A stretch of 56,839 nucleotides of DNA from Paludibacteraceae bacterium (GTDB taxonomy: Bacteria; Bacteroidota; Bacteroidia; Bacteroidales; Paludibacteraceae). Below the pieces are notes generated by a model that did no database searches, was not told the DNA's origin, and was given only the letters and a program-made list of their open reading frames with translations. Location: positions 1 to 56,839 of the forward strand of contig JAKSKU010000015.1 of assembly GCA_024401565.1 (NCBI GenBank), in the 5' to 3' direction. Shown here piece by piece: positions 24,732 to 31,993 of this stretch. Position numbers and translations under genes: made by a program. Position 1 is the stretch's first letter, and each line of letters begins with the position of its first letter.

Positions 24732-25667
24732 TTAAACTAGGTAATTCTCGCTGATTGACTCGTTGTCAAGCACACGGCGGATTGTGTCGGCGAACAATGG
24801 AGCAACACTCAACGCCTTTGCCTTCTTGCAAGACTTGTGGAATGGAATAGAGTTAGTGAAGATGATCTCCTCCAAGCTTGACTCCATAACACGAGTAGAA
24901 GCAGGATCACTCATGACTGGGTGAGACACGATAGCACGAACGCTCTTTGCACCACCGTTAGTCATAAGGTCAGCAGCCTTAGTAAGAGTACCAGCTGTAT
25001 CAACCATATCGTCAAGGATGATTACGTTTCTGCCCTTAACATCACCGATGATAGTCATCTCGCTTACAACGTTAGCCTTCTCACGGCTCTTATGGCAAAG
25101 TACCATTGGCACACCAAGATACTTAGCGTATGAGTTAGCTCTCTTTGAACCACCAACGTCTGGAGAAGCGATAGTCAAATCCTCAAGCTTCATGCTCTGG
25201 ATATAAGGCAAGAAGATAGAAGACGCATAAAGATGATCTACTGGAATATTGAAGAAACCTTGGATCTGATCTGCGTGAAGGTCCATTGTGATAAGACGAT
25301 CGATACCAGCTGTAGCAAGCATATCAGCAACAAGCTTTGCACCGATAGCAACTCTTGGCTTATCCTTTCTGTCCTGACGAGCCCAACCGAAGTAAGGGAT
25401 TACAGCAACAATCTTATAAGCAGATGCACGCTTAGCAGCGTCTACCATAAGAAGTAGCTCCATCAAATTGTCAGCGTTAGGGAATGTAGACTGAACGATA
25501 AACACATAGTTACCACGAATACTCTCTTCGTAGCTTACGCCAAATTCACCGTCAGCAAAGTGCTGTACATTGCACTTACCAAGCGGACAACCCAATTGCG
25601 CGCAGATTTCCTCAGCCAAATACTTGCTATTTGTACCAGAGAAAACTTTAAAAGGTCTATTCTCCAT
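24732..25667 (-). CDS. prs: Ribose-phosphate pyrophosphokinase
   Basis: A 311-aa enzyme making PRPP from ribose 5-phosphate and ATP. FSGTNSKYLAEEICAQLG opens the protein; IPYFGWARQDRKDKPR is the ATP-flap region; DLHADQIQGFFNIPVDHL is the PRPP synthetase signature; VIILDDMVDTAGTL is the ribose-5-phosphate-binding PRPP loop. Length is normal. Monocistronic, with a -7-like TAATTTTG at 25700-25707 on the minus strand and the terminator at 24632-24664. Confidence 0.96.
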   Translation of the reverse strand: MENRPFKVFSGTNSKYLAEEICAQLGCPLGKCNVQHFADGEFGVSYEESIRGNYVFIVQSTFPNADNLMELLLMVDAAKRASAYKIVAVIPYFGWARQDRKDKPRVAIGAKLVADMLATAGIDRLITMDLHADQIQGFFNIPVDHLYASSIFLPYIQSMKLEDLTIASPDVGGSKRANSYAKYLGVPMVLCHKSREKANVVSEMTIIGDVKGRNVIILDDMVDTAGTLTKAADLMTNGGAKSVRAIVSHPVMSDPASTRVMESSLEEIIFTNSIPFHKSCKKAKALSVAPLFADTIRRVLDNESISENYLV

Positions 25668-25826
25668 TGTTGTTTTTTAGTTTGTTTTTGTTTTGCTGAC
25701 AAAATTACTTCTTTTTTGTATTAGATGTTCATTTTTTCGCCACTTTTTGCGAAATTTTGTGTTTTTCAGCATAAGAACTTATCAACAACGAAAAGTTCTT
25801 GATTGTGGATAAATTGGAGATATTTC

Positions 25827-27128
25827 CTACATTCTTCTTATAGCATTTACCATATACAAAGGATAATTTTCCATCCAGTCCTGATCTATATAGGGTTTCA
25901 TTGAAAAACGCAACCCTTTAAGATGAAGATCAGGATGTTGATCCACGACGTATGTTCTTAACGACTTAGACTTTACATTTTCCTCTGCCTTAACTTCTAC
26001 CGGAACTACCCTATGGGGAGTCTGGACTACAAAATCAATCTCCACCTTAGAATCATTTGATGAATGATAATAGATTGGCATACCATAAGGCATCATCTGC
26101 GAGAAAATAAACAACTCCGTATATGCACCTTTGAATTCCTTAAAACAGGAATCACCTGATATTATATCTATTATTGAGCTGTCAGTCATGGCATGCATAA
26201 GTCCGATATCTAACATAAACAACTTAAACACCGATGATTCCTCATAAAATTTTAATGGTTTCTGCAATGTTGTCACACGATTAACTTTATACACTAATCC
26301 GGCATCTACAAGCCATTCTATTGCCATTTCAAACTCTGAAGCCCTTCCTCCCTTCTTCAATTGTGAATATGCGAACTTTTTATTCTCCTTTGCCAACTGA
26401 CCTGGTATGCTCTCCCATACTTTATTTATTCGAGGCACTTCTGACGACGGTGCATGTTTTGAAAAATCATGCTGATAATCCGATAGTATTTGCTTTTGTA
26501 TTTTTCTAACCTCATTCGGTCCTTCTTCAACAAACGCCTTTACTGCAGCCGGCATTCCACCGACAAAATAATATTTTCGTAGTAAGTCGACGCAAGTATC
26601 ATGCAATCCTTCAATGCTTTTTTTATTTTCTGAATTCAATACATTATACAATATCTCATTCCCGGTAGCCAACAGAAATTCATCAAAAGAAAAAGGATAT
26701 AAATTAAGAGTTTCTACCTTACCTACGGGAAATGAAGCCCCAGAATGCAACGACAATCCGAGTAATGAACCAGCGACAGCAATATGATATTGGGGAGCAT
26801 CTTCACAAAAATATTTCAACGAATTAAGAGCTCGATTACACTCTTGTATCTCATCCAAAACAATAAGAGTAGTTTCTGGTTTAATATCTATCTTTGAGTA
26901 AGCAGACAATTCCAATATAATACGTTGCACATCAAAATCGCCATTAAAAATAGCCGCCACTTTGTCGTTAGAATCACATGATATATAAGCAACATTTCCA
27001 TACTCATTTTTACCAAAATTCTTTAGCAAATAGGTCTTGCCGACTTGCCTTGCACCATTCAAAATGAGAGGTTTTCTATTTTTTGACAATTTCCATTTAA
27101 GTAAATCATTGTATAATAGTCTTTTCAT
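25827..27128 (-). CDS. ATP-binding protein of the AAA_14/DUF4143 family
   Basis: A 433-aa protein starting MKRLLYNDLLKWKLS at ATG 27128; an upstream ATG at 27155 overlaps the promoter box and is less likely. Walker A is NGARQVGKTYLLKNFG (about 29), Walker B TLIVLDEIQECNRALNSLKY (about 95). The C-terminal DUF4143 half includes FKGAYTELFIFSQM and EIDFVVQTPHRVVPVEVKA, which resembles a PD-(D/E)xK nuclease-like core. These ATPases occur in many copies in Bacteroidota genomes; their role is unsettled. Three tandem 33-bp repeats lie at its promoter. A stub of a related gene is at 29728. Confidence 0.85.
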   Translation of the reverse strand: MKRLLYNDLLKWKLSKNRKPLILNGARQVGKTYLLKNFGKNEYGNVAYISCDSNDKVAAIFNGDFDVQRIILELSAYSKIDIKPETTLIVLDEIQECNRALNSLKYFCEDAPQYHIAVAGSLLGLSLHSGASFPVGKVETLNLYPFSFDEFLLATGNEILYNVLNSENKKSIEGLHDTCVDLLRKYYFVGGMPAAVKAFVEEGPNEVRKIQKQILSDYQHDFSKHAPSSEVPRINKVWESIPGQLAKENKKFAYSQLKKGGRASEFEMAIEWLVDAGLVYKVNRVTTLQKPLKFYEESSVFKLFMLDIGLMHAMTDSSIIDIISGDSCFKEFKGAYTELFIFSQMMPYGMPIYYHSSNDSKVEIDFVVQTPHRVVPVEVKAEENVKSKSLRTYVVDQHPDLHLKGLRFSMKPYIDQDWMENYPLYMVNAIRRM

Positions 27129-27152
27129 GGTATATATTATATTTATCAAAAG

Positions 27153-27258
27153 CAAAATTACACTTTTTCTGCCGAATATCCGTCGTTAATTTACACTTTT
27201 TCTGCCGAACATCCGTCAATTCACTACATTTTTCTTGCCGAACATCCATCTAATAAAA
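27153..27258 (-). promoter_or_regulatory. Tandem 33-bp repeats overlapping the ATPase promoter
   Basis: Three units start at 27160, 27193 and 27226. On the minus strand each contains TTCGGCAGAAAAAGTGTA or TTCGGCAAGAAAAATGTA. The unit next to the gene ends in the -7 box TAATTTTG (27153-27160), 24 nt before the start. Repeated promoter-proximal units could be multiple regulator sites. Confidence 0.65.
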
Positions 27259-27274
27259 TTGCCATAGTGTTCGA

Positions 27275-27307
27275 TTTATCATTTCTGAAGAAAATTCACT
27301 ATTTTTG
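27275..27307 (+). promoter_or_regulatory. Possible promoter of the FGE-domain protein
   Basis: TTTA (27275-27278) and TATTTTTG (27300-27307), 21-nt spacer. The leader would be ~85 nt and would include the two GACGCG hairpins at 27323-27387. Confidence 0.5.
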
Positions 27308-27322
27308 CATAAAGTCTGTAAT

Positions 27323-27387
27323 GACGCGAGATATCGCGTCTATATGGAATTAACAATCTGCTAAGACGCGATGATTCACGTCTATAC
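27323..27387 (+). repeat. Two GACGCG hairpins (GTAGAGACG family)
   Basis: GACGCGAGATATCGCGTC (27323-27340) is a perfect palindrome; AGACGCGATGATTCACGTCT (27364-27383) is a looser one. Both lie in the presumed leader of the FGE-domain gene. Confidence 0.55.
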
Positions 27388-27400
27388 AACACAGACAAAC

Positions 27401-28267
27401 ATGAGAAGAGTATTTTTACAACTAATCTGCTTAGCGGTTGCGGCAAACGCCGTAGCTCAAAGTAAGATGTACGTCCGTCAAAAGGATGGCTCTACCGTGT
27501 CATTCGACGTCAATGATATAGTCGAAATCAATTTCACTGACTCAGACGCAGAGACAAAAACGGTCATAGTCAATGGAGTTTCATTCAAAATGAAAAAAGT
27601 CGAAGCAGGGACATTTACAATGGGAGCTAAAGAAGATGATCCATACGGAGAGGTTTTCAAAGAGATTCCCCATCAGGTGACTTTGACCAAGGATTTCTAT
27701 ATCGCTGAAACAGAATGCACGCAAGAATTATGGGCAGCTGTTATGGGAAATAACCCTAGTCGTTTCAAAGGTGAGCAATACCCAGTAGATGGAATCGAAT
27801 GGGACAACGCACAGGCATTCATCAGCAAGATCAATGAACTGACTGGAGAACATTTCCGTCTGCCTACAGAAGCGGAATGGGAATATGCTGCCAAAGGAGG
27901 AAATAAATCAAAAGGCTACCTCTATGCAGGAGCCGATAGTCTCAACGACATCGCATGGTATGCAGGAAACGCAGTGTTTGAGTACAACAAACCAGGATAC
28001 GGCACTCATCCCGTCGCTACCAAAGAGCCTAACGAACTTGGTCTCTACGACATGAGCGGAAGTGTATGGGAATGGTGTGAGGATTCTTTCTCCGACTATA
28101 CTGCCGAAGATGTGACCGACCCGTTGGCAAAGGGTGGCAGACCTTACGTATTCAGAGGTGGAGGATGGGACTTCAACGACTATTACTGTCGAGTGTCTCA
28201 CCACATGCTTCCTGGCAACAGATATTATGACGTTGGATTACGACTTTGCTTGACAATAGAAAAATGA
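27401..28267 (+). CDS. Secreted formylglycine-generating-enzyme-domain protein
   Basis: A 288-aa protein. I start at ATG 27401 because it opens a signal peptide (MRRVFLQLICLAVAANAVAQ); a longer frame from 27371 runs through the repeat. Residues 22-45 are the module YVRQKDGSTVSFDVNDIVEI, shared with the proteins at 852 and 2204. Residues ~60-285 are an FGE-sulfatase (SUMF1) domain: GTFTMGAKEDD, TQELWAAVMGNNPSRFKG, FRLPTEAEWEYAAKGG, LYDMSGSVWEWCED, FRGGGWDFNDYYCRVS. Genuine sulfatase-activating enzymes need a specific cysteine pair that I cannot confirm, and no sulfatase lies nearby, so catalysis is open. It precedes the MscS gene by 10 nt. Confidence 0.85.
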   Translation: MRRVFLQLICLAVAANAVAQSKMYVRQKDGSTVSFDVNDIVEINFTDSDAETKTVIVNGVSFKMKKVEAGTFTMGAKEDDPYGEVFKEIPHQVTLTKDFYIAETECTQELWAAVMGNNPSRFKGEQYPVDGIEWDNAQAFISKINELTGEHFRLPTEAEWEYAAKGGNKSKGYLYAGADSLNDIAWYAGNAVFEYNKPGYGTHPVATKEPNELGLYDMSGSVWEWCEDSFSDYTAEDVTDPLAKGGRPYVFRGGGWDFNDYYCRVSHHMLPGNRYYDVGLRLCLTIEK

Positions 28268-28277
28268 ACTAATAATA

Positions 28278-29402
28278 ATGAGCAATTTACTTGAAATAAC
28301 TATTTACGGCAACACTCTACTGCAATGGGGTGTGGCTATTCTATATTTGGTTGGAGCAATGTTTCTAGCCAAAGGCACATACTGGTTCATAAAAAAGATT
28401 GTAAAACGATTGGCAAAGAAGACGACGACGAAGCTCGACGACATCCTCGTCGACATGTTTGAAGAGCCGTTTGTGTTTGCTATTGTACTGTTTGGCAGCT
28501 ACCTTGCAGTCAAACAACTGTCTCTACCAGAAGTCGTCACTGGCTGGACATCCAAAGTCTACACTTTCCTAGTCATCATCAACGCCACTTGGTTTTTAGC
28601 CAGAACAGTGATATCCTTAATGGATAACTATCTGCGTCCTAAAATGCAACAGTCTAAGGATATGGACAAACAGGTGTTCCCTGTCCTACGCAAGACCGTG
28701 GCAACTTTTATTTGGGGAGTCGGCGTCGTCATGGCCCTCAATAACGCAGGCTACGATATCACCGCCATGATAGCCGGACTTGGAATCGGAGGTTTGGCTC
28801 TTGCCATGGCAGCTCAGGATTCAGTGTCGAATTTCTTCGGTGGATTCACAATCCTTACAGACCATCCTTTCAAAGCTGGCGACAGAATCAACATCAACGG
28901 TTATGCCGGCACCGTCTGCGAGATCGGTATGCGTTCATTCCGTCTGAAGACTTACGACAAGACAGAGATCGTGATTCCTAACTCTCAGGTGACAAACAGC
29001 ATCATCGAGAATATATCAAGAGCTCCAGCAAAAAAGATTATCCTTGAACTGGGTTTGACTTACGACACTCCCGTCGACAAGATGAAAGAGGCCCAGGAAA
29101 TATTAAAAGATATCGCCGAAAAAAACGAAGATGTGATCAATCCAGAAACTTACTTCCTGACATTCGGTGACTTCTCTTTAGGCATCCGTTTCATATATTA
29201 TATAAACCATAAGAAGTCAGTCAAGACGACGGTAAGAAGAAAAGAAAACGGTGTAGACAAAGAGTTCGAGGAAAGGAAGGTAATCGACGTCGACAAACTC
29301 CAGGTGCAGAACGACATGAATATGGAGATACTACGCAGATTCAACGAAGCTGGTCTGAACTTTGCATTCCCGTCGCAAACGGTGTATACTGTCAATTCAT
29401 AA
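28278..29402 (+). CDS. MscS-family mechanosensitive channel
   Basis: A 374-aa inner-membrane protein. Hydrophobic segments lie at about 15-32, 58-75 and 88-108, then a pore-lining helix AGLGIGGLALAMAAQDSVSN with the family's FFGGFTILTDHPFKAGD (about 165-202). The C-terminal cytosolic domain follows (VCEIGMRSFRLKTYDKTEIV). It opens under membrane tension to release solutes. The stop codon is inside an ATTCATAAT-type repeat. The last ~23 codons are copied at 29764-29833 in a chimeric stub. Confidence 0.92.
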   Translation: MSNLLEITIYGNTLLQWGVAILYLVGAMFLAKGTYWFIKKIVKRLAKKTTTKLDDILVDMFEEPFVFAIVLFGSYLAVKQLSLPEVVTGWTSKVYTFLVIINATWFLARTVISLMDNYLRPKMQQSKDMDKQVFPVLRKTVATFIWGVGVVMALNNAGYDITAMIAGLGIGGLALAMAAQDSVSNFFGGFTILTDHPFKAGDRININGYAGTVCEIGMRSFRLKTYDKTEIVIPNSQVTNSIIENISRAPAKKIILELGLTYDTPVDKMKEAQEILKDIAEKNEDVINPETYFLTFGDFSLGIRFIYYINHKKSVKTTVRRKENGVDKEFEERKVIDVDKLQVQNDMNMEILRRFNEAGLNFAFPSQTVYTVNS

Positions 29403-29428
29403 TGCGCAATTCTTAATTCATAATTAGG
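29393..29428 (+). repeat. ATTCATAAT-type repeat at the mscS stop
   Basis: ATTCATAATGCGCAATTC then TTAATTCATAATTAGG. The TAA stop of the channel gene is part of the repeat. Confidence 0.5.
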
Positions 29429-29577
29429 GTATTCAAATAAATCACAAAAACATCCTGAATACGGGTGCTTTTGTGTATTCTGAGAAATCAAAGATTTTTA
29501 AAGACACGAAGTGATATTTTTGGGAGAAATGTACAAGGATGCCCAATATAAAGAGATTTTAAATCAATCATAATCAC

Positions 29578-29667
29578 AAACGACCGAACAAAATAACTAC
29601 AAACAACCGAACAAAACAACTACAAACAACCGAACAAAATAACTACAAACGACCGAACAAACAACTC
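29578..29667. repeat. Tandem 23-bp repeats
   Basis: Units AAACGACCGAACAAAATAAC+TAC at 29578, 29601, 29624 and a shortened one at 29647. They differ at one or two bases. There are no spacers, so this is not a CRISPR array. On the minus strand each unit holds TTCGGTTGTTTGTAG or TTCGGTCGTTTGTAG, which recalls the TTCGG units before the ATPase gene at 27128. Confidence 0.7.
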
Positions 29668-29727
29668 TTTATTGTTAATTACTAGATATTTATTATTAAA
29701 TTTGCATGCAATAAAGGTTTATATAAA

Positions 29728-29844
29728 ATGTACAAAAATCGCATAGCAGACATATTGCTTGAAAATATGGAGATCCTACGCAGATTCAACGAAGCTGGTT
29801 TGAACTTTGCATTCCCGTCGCAAACGGTGTATATGGGGAAATAA
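29728..29844 (+). pseudogene. Chimeric stub: ATPase N-terminus fused to MscS C-terminus
   Basis: A 38-codon frame. Residues 1-12, MYKNRIADILLE, match the usual opening of AAA_14/DUF4143 ATPases. From codon 13 it reads NMEILRRFNEAGLNFAFPSQ then TVY, identical to the C-terminus of the MscS protein encoded at 28278-29402. The matching DNA (29764-29833 versus 29319-29388) differs at 2 of 70 positions, both synonymous. A TAAATTTG box (29697-29704) lies upstream. I infer a deletion that joined an ATPase start to the end of a second mscS gene. It is unlikely to encode a working protein. Confidence 0.65.
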
Positions 29845-29878
29845 GAGGGCATCACATACTTGTTTTCAAACAAAATAG

Positions 29879-29886
29879 TATTTTTG
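29879..29886 (+). promoter_or_regulatory. -7 promoter box of the MNT gene
   Basis: TATTTTTG matches TAnnTTTG, 28 nt before the ATG at 29915. The -33 box is weak. Confidence 0.4.
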
Positions 29887-29914
29887 TATCAAACATATCA
29901 AAACTCAGCAAGCT

Positions 29915-30211
29915 ATGGACACTAAGATTATCAACACATTATGTGAATTTTTCAAAACCAAACCAGTTGATAAAGTTTGGGTGTTCGGCAGTTTTTCACG
30001 TGGAGAAGAAACGGTTCAAAGTGATGTTGACATTATAATTTCCATTACGCCTGGAGCAAAATTTTCTTTGTTGGACCATTCCAAATGGGTATATCAATTA
30101 GAAGATCTTTTGCAACGTCCTGTGGACCTAGTAAAAGATGGAACACTGCTTCCTTTTGCAGTGGAAAGTGCTAATATAGATAAAGTATTAGTATATGAGA
30201 GAGCCGCTTAA
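29915..30211 (+). CDS. Minimal nucleotidyltransferase (MNT-domain antitoxin type)
   Basis: A 98-aa protein of the MNT nucleotidyltransferase family. VWVFGSFSRGEETVQSDVDI (about 22-41) holds the GSxxRG and DxD catalytic motif; a later acidic residue lies in PVDLVKDG. Such proteins are encoded with HEPN-domain toxins, which they inactivate by adding AMP to a tyrosine (MntA-HepT, type VII toxin-antitoxin). Here the HEPN gene, which should start at 30195 overlapping this stop, is cut off after about eight codons. The enzyme motif is intact, so it may be an orphan antitoxin. Confidence 0.85.
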   Translation: MDTKIINTLCEFFKTKPVDKVWVFGSFSRGEETVQSDVDIIISITPGAKFSLLDHSKWVYQLEDLLQRPVDLVKDGTLLPFAVESANIDKVLVYERAA

Positions 30212-30245
30212 AGATTCAAGTTGTACGGGTAATAATCATGATTAA
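30195..30245 (+). pseudogene. Stub of a HEPN (HepT-like) toxin
   Basis: The frame MREPLKDSSCTGNNHD overlaps the MNT stop by 17 nt, as in MNT-HEPN pairs, and MREPLKD is a usual HepT opening. After about codon 8 the similarity ends and a stop follows. The rest of the toxin gene is missing. Confidence 0.6.
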
Positions 30246-30906
30246 TGAACTTCAACAACAAGCCATTAATTTCCTTAGCAACAAATTCATTGTTGTCAAC
30301 GGAGTAAAAATATACCCTAAAGAGATAGAAGTGTACTATTTCAAAAAGGGTGTTTACGAAGACAATTCTGTTCATCAAAATGAACTTCAACAAAACCACC
30401 ACAACAGATTATATATACATAGATGGGGAAAAACTAAAAATGATCCATATAAAGGAGGTAACTACCCAGGTATTGATTTTGTGATAAGTGATGAAGAGTC
30501 ATGTTTCCATACGTTTCTTCTTAGAAGTGTTGTGATAAATGGGGAACTTATTACAGGACCACACAAAGTACTTGAAGCAATTAAAGTTGCTACAAAATCT
30601 GCCAATTACCAAGAATTGGAAGATATGTCAATCGAAATAGGCAATGAAGGCAAATTACATGATATCCTTCTTTCTGAAAGAATCAATCTTGGCAAAACAG
30701 TTAAAGAAGAATACCTTCATGCACCTTTGAGATTTGTTGTTCTAGATGAAAATTTCTGTAATTCAAAATATCCTCTTAAAGAGAAACTAATTTCAGACTG
30801 GTTATTATCTAAATTGAATAACAAGCAAATTTCTAAAGAAAATGCTATAAATATTGCAAGAGAAAACCTTGGATATTTGCCTCATCAATTAAAAATCATT
30901 AAATGA
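30238..30906 (+). CDS. Unknown 222-aa protein beside the MNT gene
   Basis: A soluble protein starting MINELQQQAINFLSNKF. The central segment YPGIDFVISDEESCFHTFLL then RSVVINGELITGPHKVLEAI faintly recalls 3-methyladenine-DNA glycosylases (xxRAxxP...GPGKLxxAL), but the catalytic region is not convincing. The C-terminal helix QISKENAINIARENLGYLPH looks like a small helical cap. It starts 26 nt after the MNT stop, just where the lost HEPN gene should be, so it may have moved in with the deletion. It ends at a hairpin terminator (31004-31031). I do not assign a function. Confidence 0.65.
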   Translation: MINELQQQAINFLSNKFIVVNGVKIYPKEIEVYYFKKGVYEDNSVHQNELQQNHHNRLYIHRWGKTKNDPYKGGNYPGIDFVISDEESCFHTFLLRSVVINGELITGPHKVLEAIKVATKSANYQELEDMSIEIGNEGKLHDILLSERINLGKTVKEEYLHAPLRFVVLDENFCNSKYPLKEKLISDWLLSKLNNKQISKENAINIARENLGYLPHQLKIIK

Positions 30907-31003
30907 GAAACAATAATGATAGGCACACTAATCAGTGATTTGGCAGCATTGACAGACAAAAAAAATTGACAATATTGCACTAAAATCCATAAATATAGCA
31001 AAG

Positions 31004-31031
31004 AACGAGTGTATTTCTACACTCGTTTTTT
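31004..31031 (+). terminator. Terminator after the 222-aa unknown gene
   Basis: CGAGTGTA (31006-31013) pairs with TACACTCG (31018-31025), followed by six T residues. Confidence 0.8.
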
Positions 31032-31087
31032 GCATACCATTATTTAAGTTTGTTCGACTTATTTGTAGTAGTGCGATAAAATCTCCA

Positions 31088-31127
31088 TAATTATGCATTA
31101 TGCATTATGCATTATTAATTATGAATT
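31088..31127. repeat. ATGCATT tandem / ATTCATAAT-type repeat
   Basis: ATTATGCATTATGCATTATG then CATTATTAATTATGAATTA. On the minus strand the stop codon of the transporter fragment (31119) lies inside it. Confidence 0.55.
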
Positions 31128-31601
31128 AGACTTCTCATCCCTTCTCGCAAACAGATTAGCCAAAATCGTTCCTGAGATTGAATGCCATGCACATGAGATG
31201 GCACATGGAACAATGCTTAACGGATTTGTAGCCATGAAGAATGTCGACGACAATACTGTGGCAAGTCCGGCATTCTGCATTCCTACTTCGATTGAGACAG
31301 TACGTTTCTTAGCCTTGGAGAATTTGAATAGTGTGCCGATGCTATAACCAAGTATATATCCTAATGTGTTGTGGCTGAACACTACTGCGAATGTCAACGC
31401 CAATAATTCAAAACCACCGTTGACGATGTGCGGATGTACGGCTGAAATCACGCCTCCTACGATACATGCCAAACCCAAAACTGAGAATACTGGCATCGCT
31501 TTCTTTGTCTCCTCAAACTTCTCATTTCCTCCGTAGAAATGGTTGACAGCAAAACCGATCGCAACTGGCAGGATTGTGACGTAGAGAATATTCAAGAACA
31601 T
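31119..31601 (-). pseudogene. C-terminal half of a BASS-family sodium symporter
   Basis: A 160-aa frame equal to the last half of a bile acid:sodium symporter (about 320 aa). Signatures: MFLNILYVTILPVAIGFAVN, FSHNTLGYILGYSIG, SIEVGMQNAGLAT, and AWHSISGTILANLF near the end. The N-terminal helices are missing. Upstream the same frame reads FSPPS and hits a stop within the toxin stub at 31592-31654. I infer a deletion that removed the 3' part of a toxin gene and the 5' half of this transporter gene. Confidence 0.8.
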
Positions 31602-31654
31602 GCTCGGCGGACTAAATCATCTAACGCTTCAGGAGAAATCTTTACTTCATACAT
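31592..31654 (-). pseudogene. Stub of a ParE/RelE-like toxin fused to the BASS fragment
   Basis: The frame MYEVKISPEALDDLVRRACS begins inside the last codons of the antitoxin gene (13-nt overlap). The first ~17 residues are a typical ParE/RelE toxin opening; it then runs into the transporter fragment out of frame and stops. Confidence 0.6.
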
Positions 31655-31917
31655 TTCTTTCGCTCTTCAATTAGTTTATCAATATCTGAAGAATTTTGTA
31701 TCGTAACGCATTTCCCTTCTGACAAATCTTTTCTTGCTCGATCTAATCTGGCTTGCAATGCATGATCGCCTGACTCAAGCTTATCTTTTTCTGTAACAGG
31801 CACCAGCCTAAAACTACCACATCCCCTTGATGTCAAAATAACATCCTGCCCCTCCAATGCTTGTTTTAGATATTCGCCTTGTTTCATACGAAATTCTCTA
31901 CTTGATACTATTACCAT
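31642..31917 (-). CDS. Phd/YefM-family antitoxin
   Basis: A 91-aa protein. VIVSSREFRMKQGEYLKQAL (about 2-21) then DVILTSRGCGSFRLVPVTE form the Phd/YefM DNA-binding fold; the C-terminal tail (LSEGKCVTIQNSSDIDKLIE) is the toxin-wrapping part. The toxin gene that follows is reduced to 17 codons. The antitoxin has no defect and has a promoter box at 31940-31947. Confidence 0.82.
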   Translation of the reverse strand: MVIVSSREFRMKQGEYLKQALEGQDVILTSRGCGSFRLVPVTEKDKLESGDHALQARLDRARKDLSEGKCVTIQNSSDIDKLIEERKKCMK

Positions 31918-31939
31918 AACTACAAAATTTTAGTTTTTA

Positions 31940-31947
31940 CAAATATA
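31940..31947 (-). promoter_or_regulatory. -7 promoter box of the Phd-like antitoxin
   Basis: TATATTTG on the minus strand, 22 nt before the start. A partial dyad (GATTGTC ... GGTAATC) upstream could be the operator. Confidence 0.5.
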
Positions 31948-31993
31948 CCAATGATTACCATAATGACAATCGTTTTGGTATCCATTTTTTTCG

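Noticed and set aside
25779-25812. Two DnaA-box-like 9-mers (TTATCAACA and TGTGGATAA) facing each other
   Set aside because: One has a mismatch, a perfect match is expected by chance about once in a window of this size on two strands, and no dnaA, dnaN or origin-type AT cluster is near.
29578-29667. Possible CRISPR array (regular short repeats)
   Set aside because: Units are directly adjacent with no spacers, and no cas gene is present.
29682-29873. 63-aa minus-strand frame
   Set aside because: It is the antisense reading of the copied MscS tail; the equivalent antisense frame exists over the true mscS end at 29198-29491.
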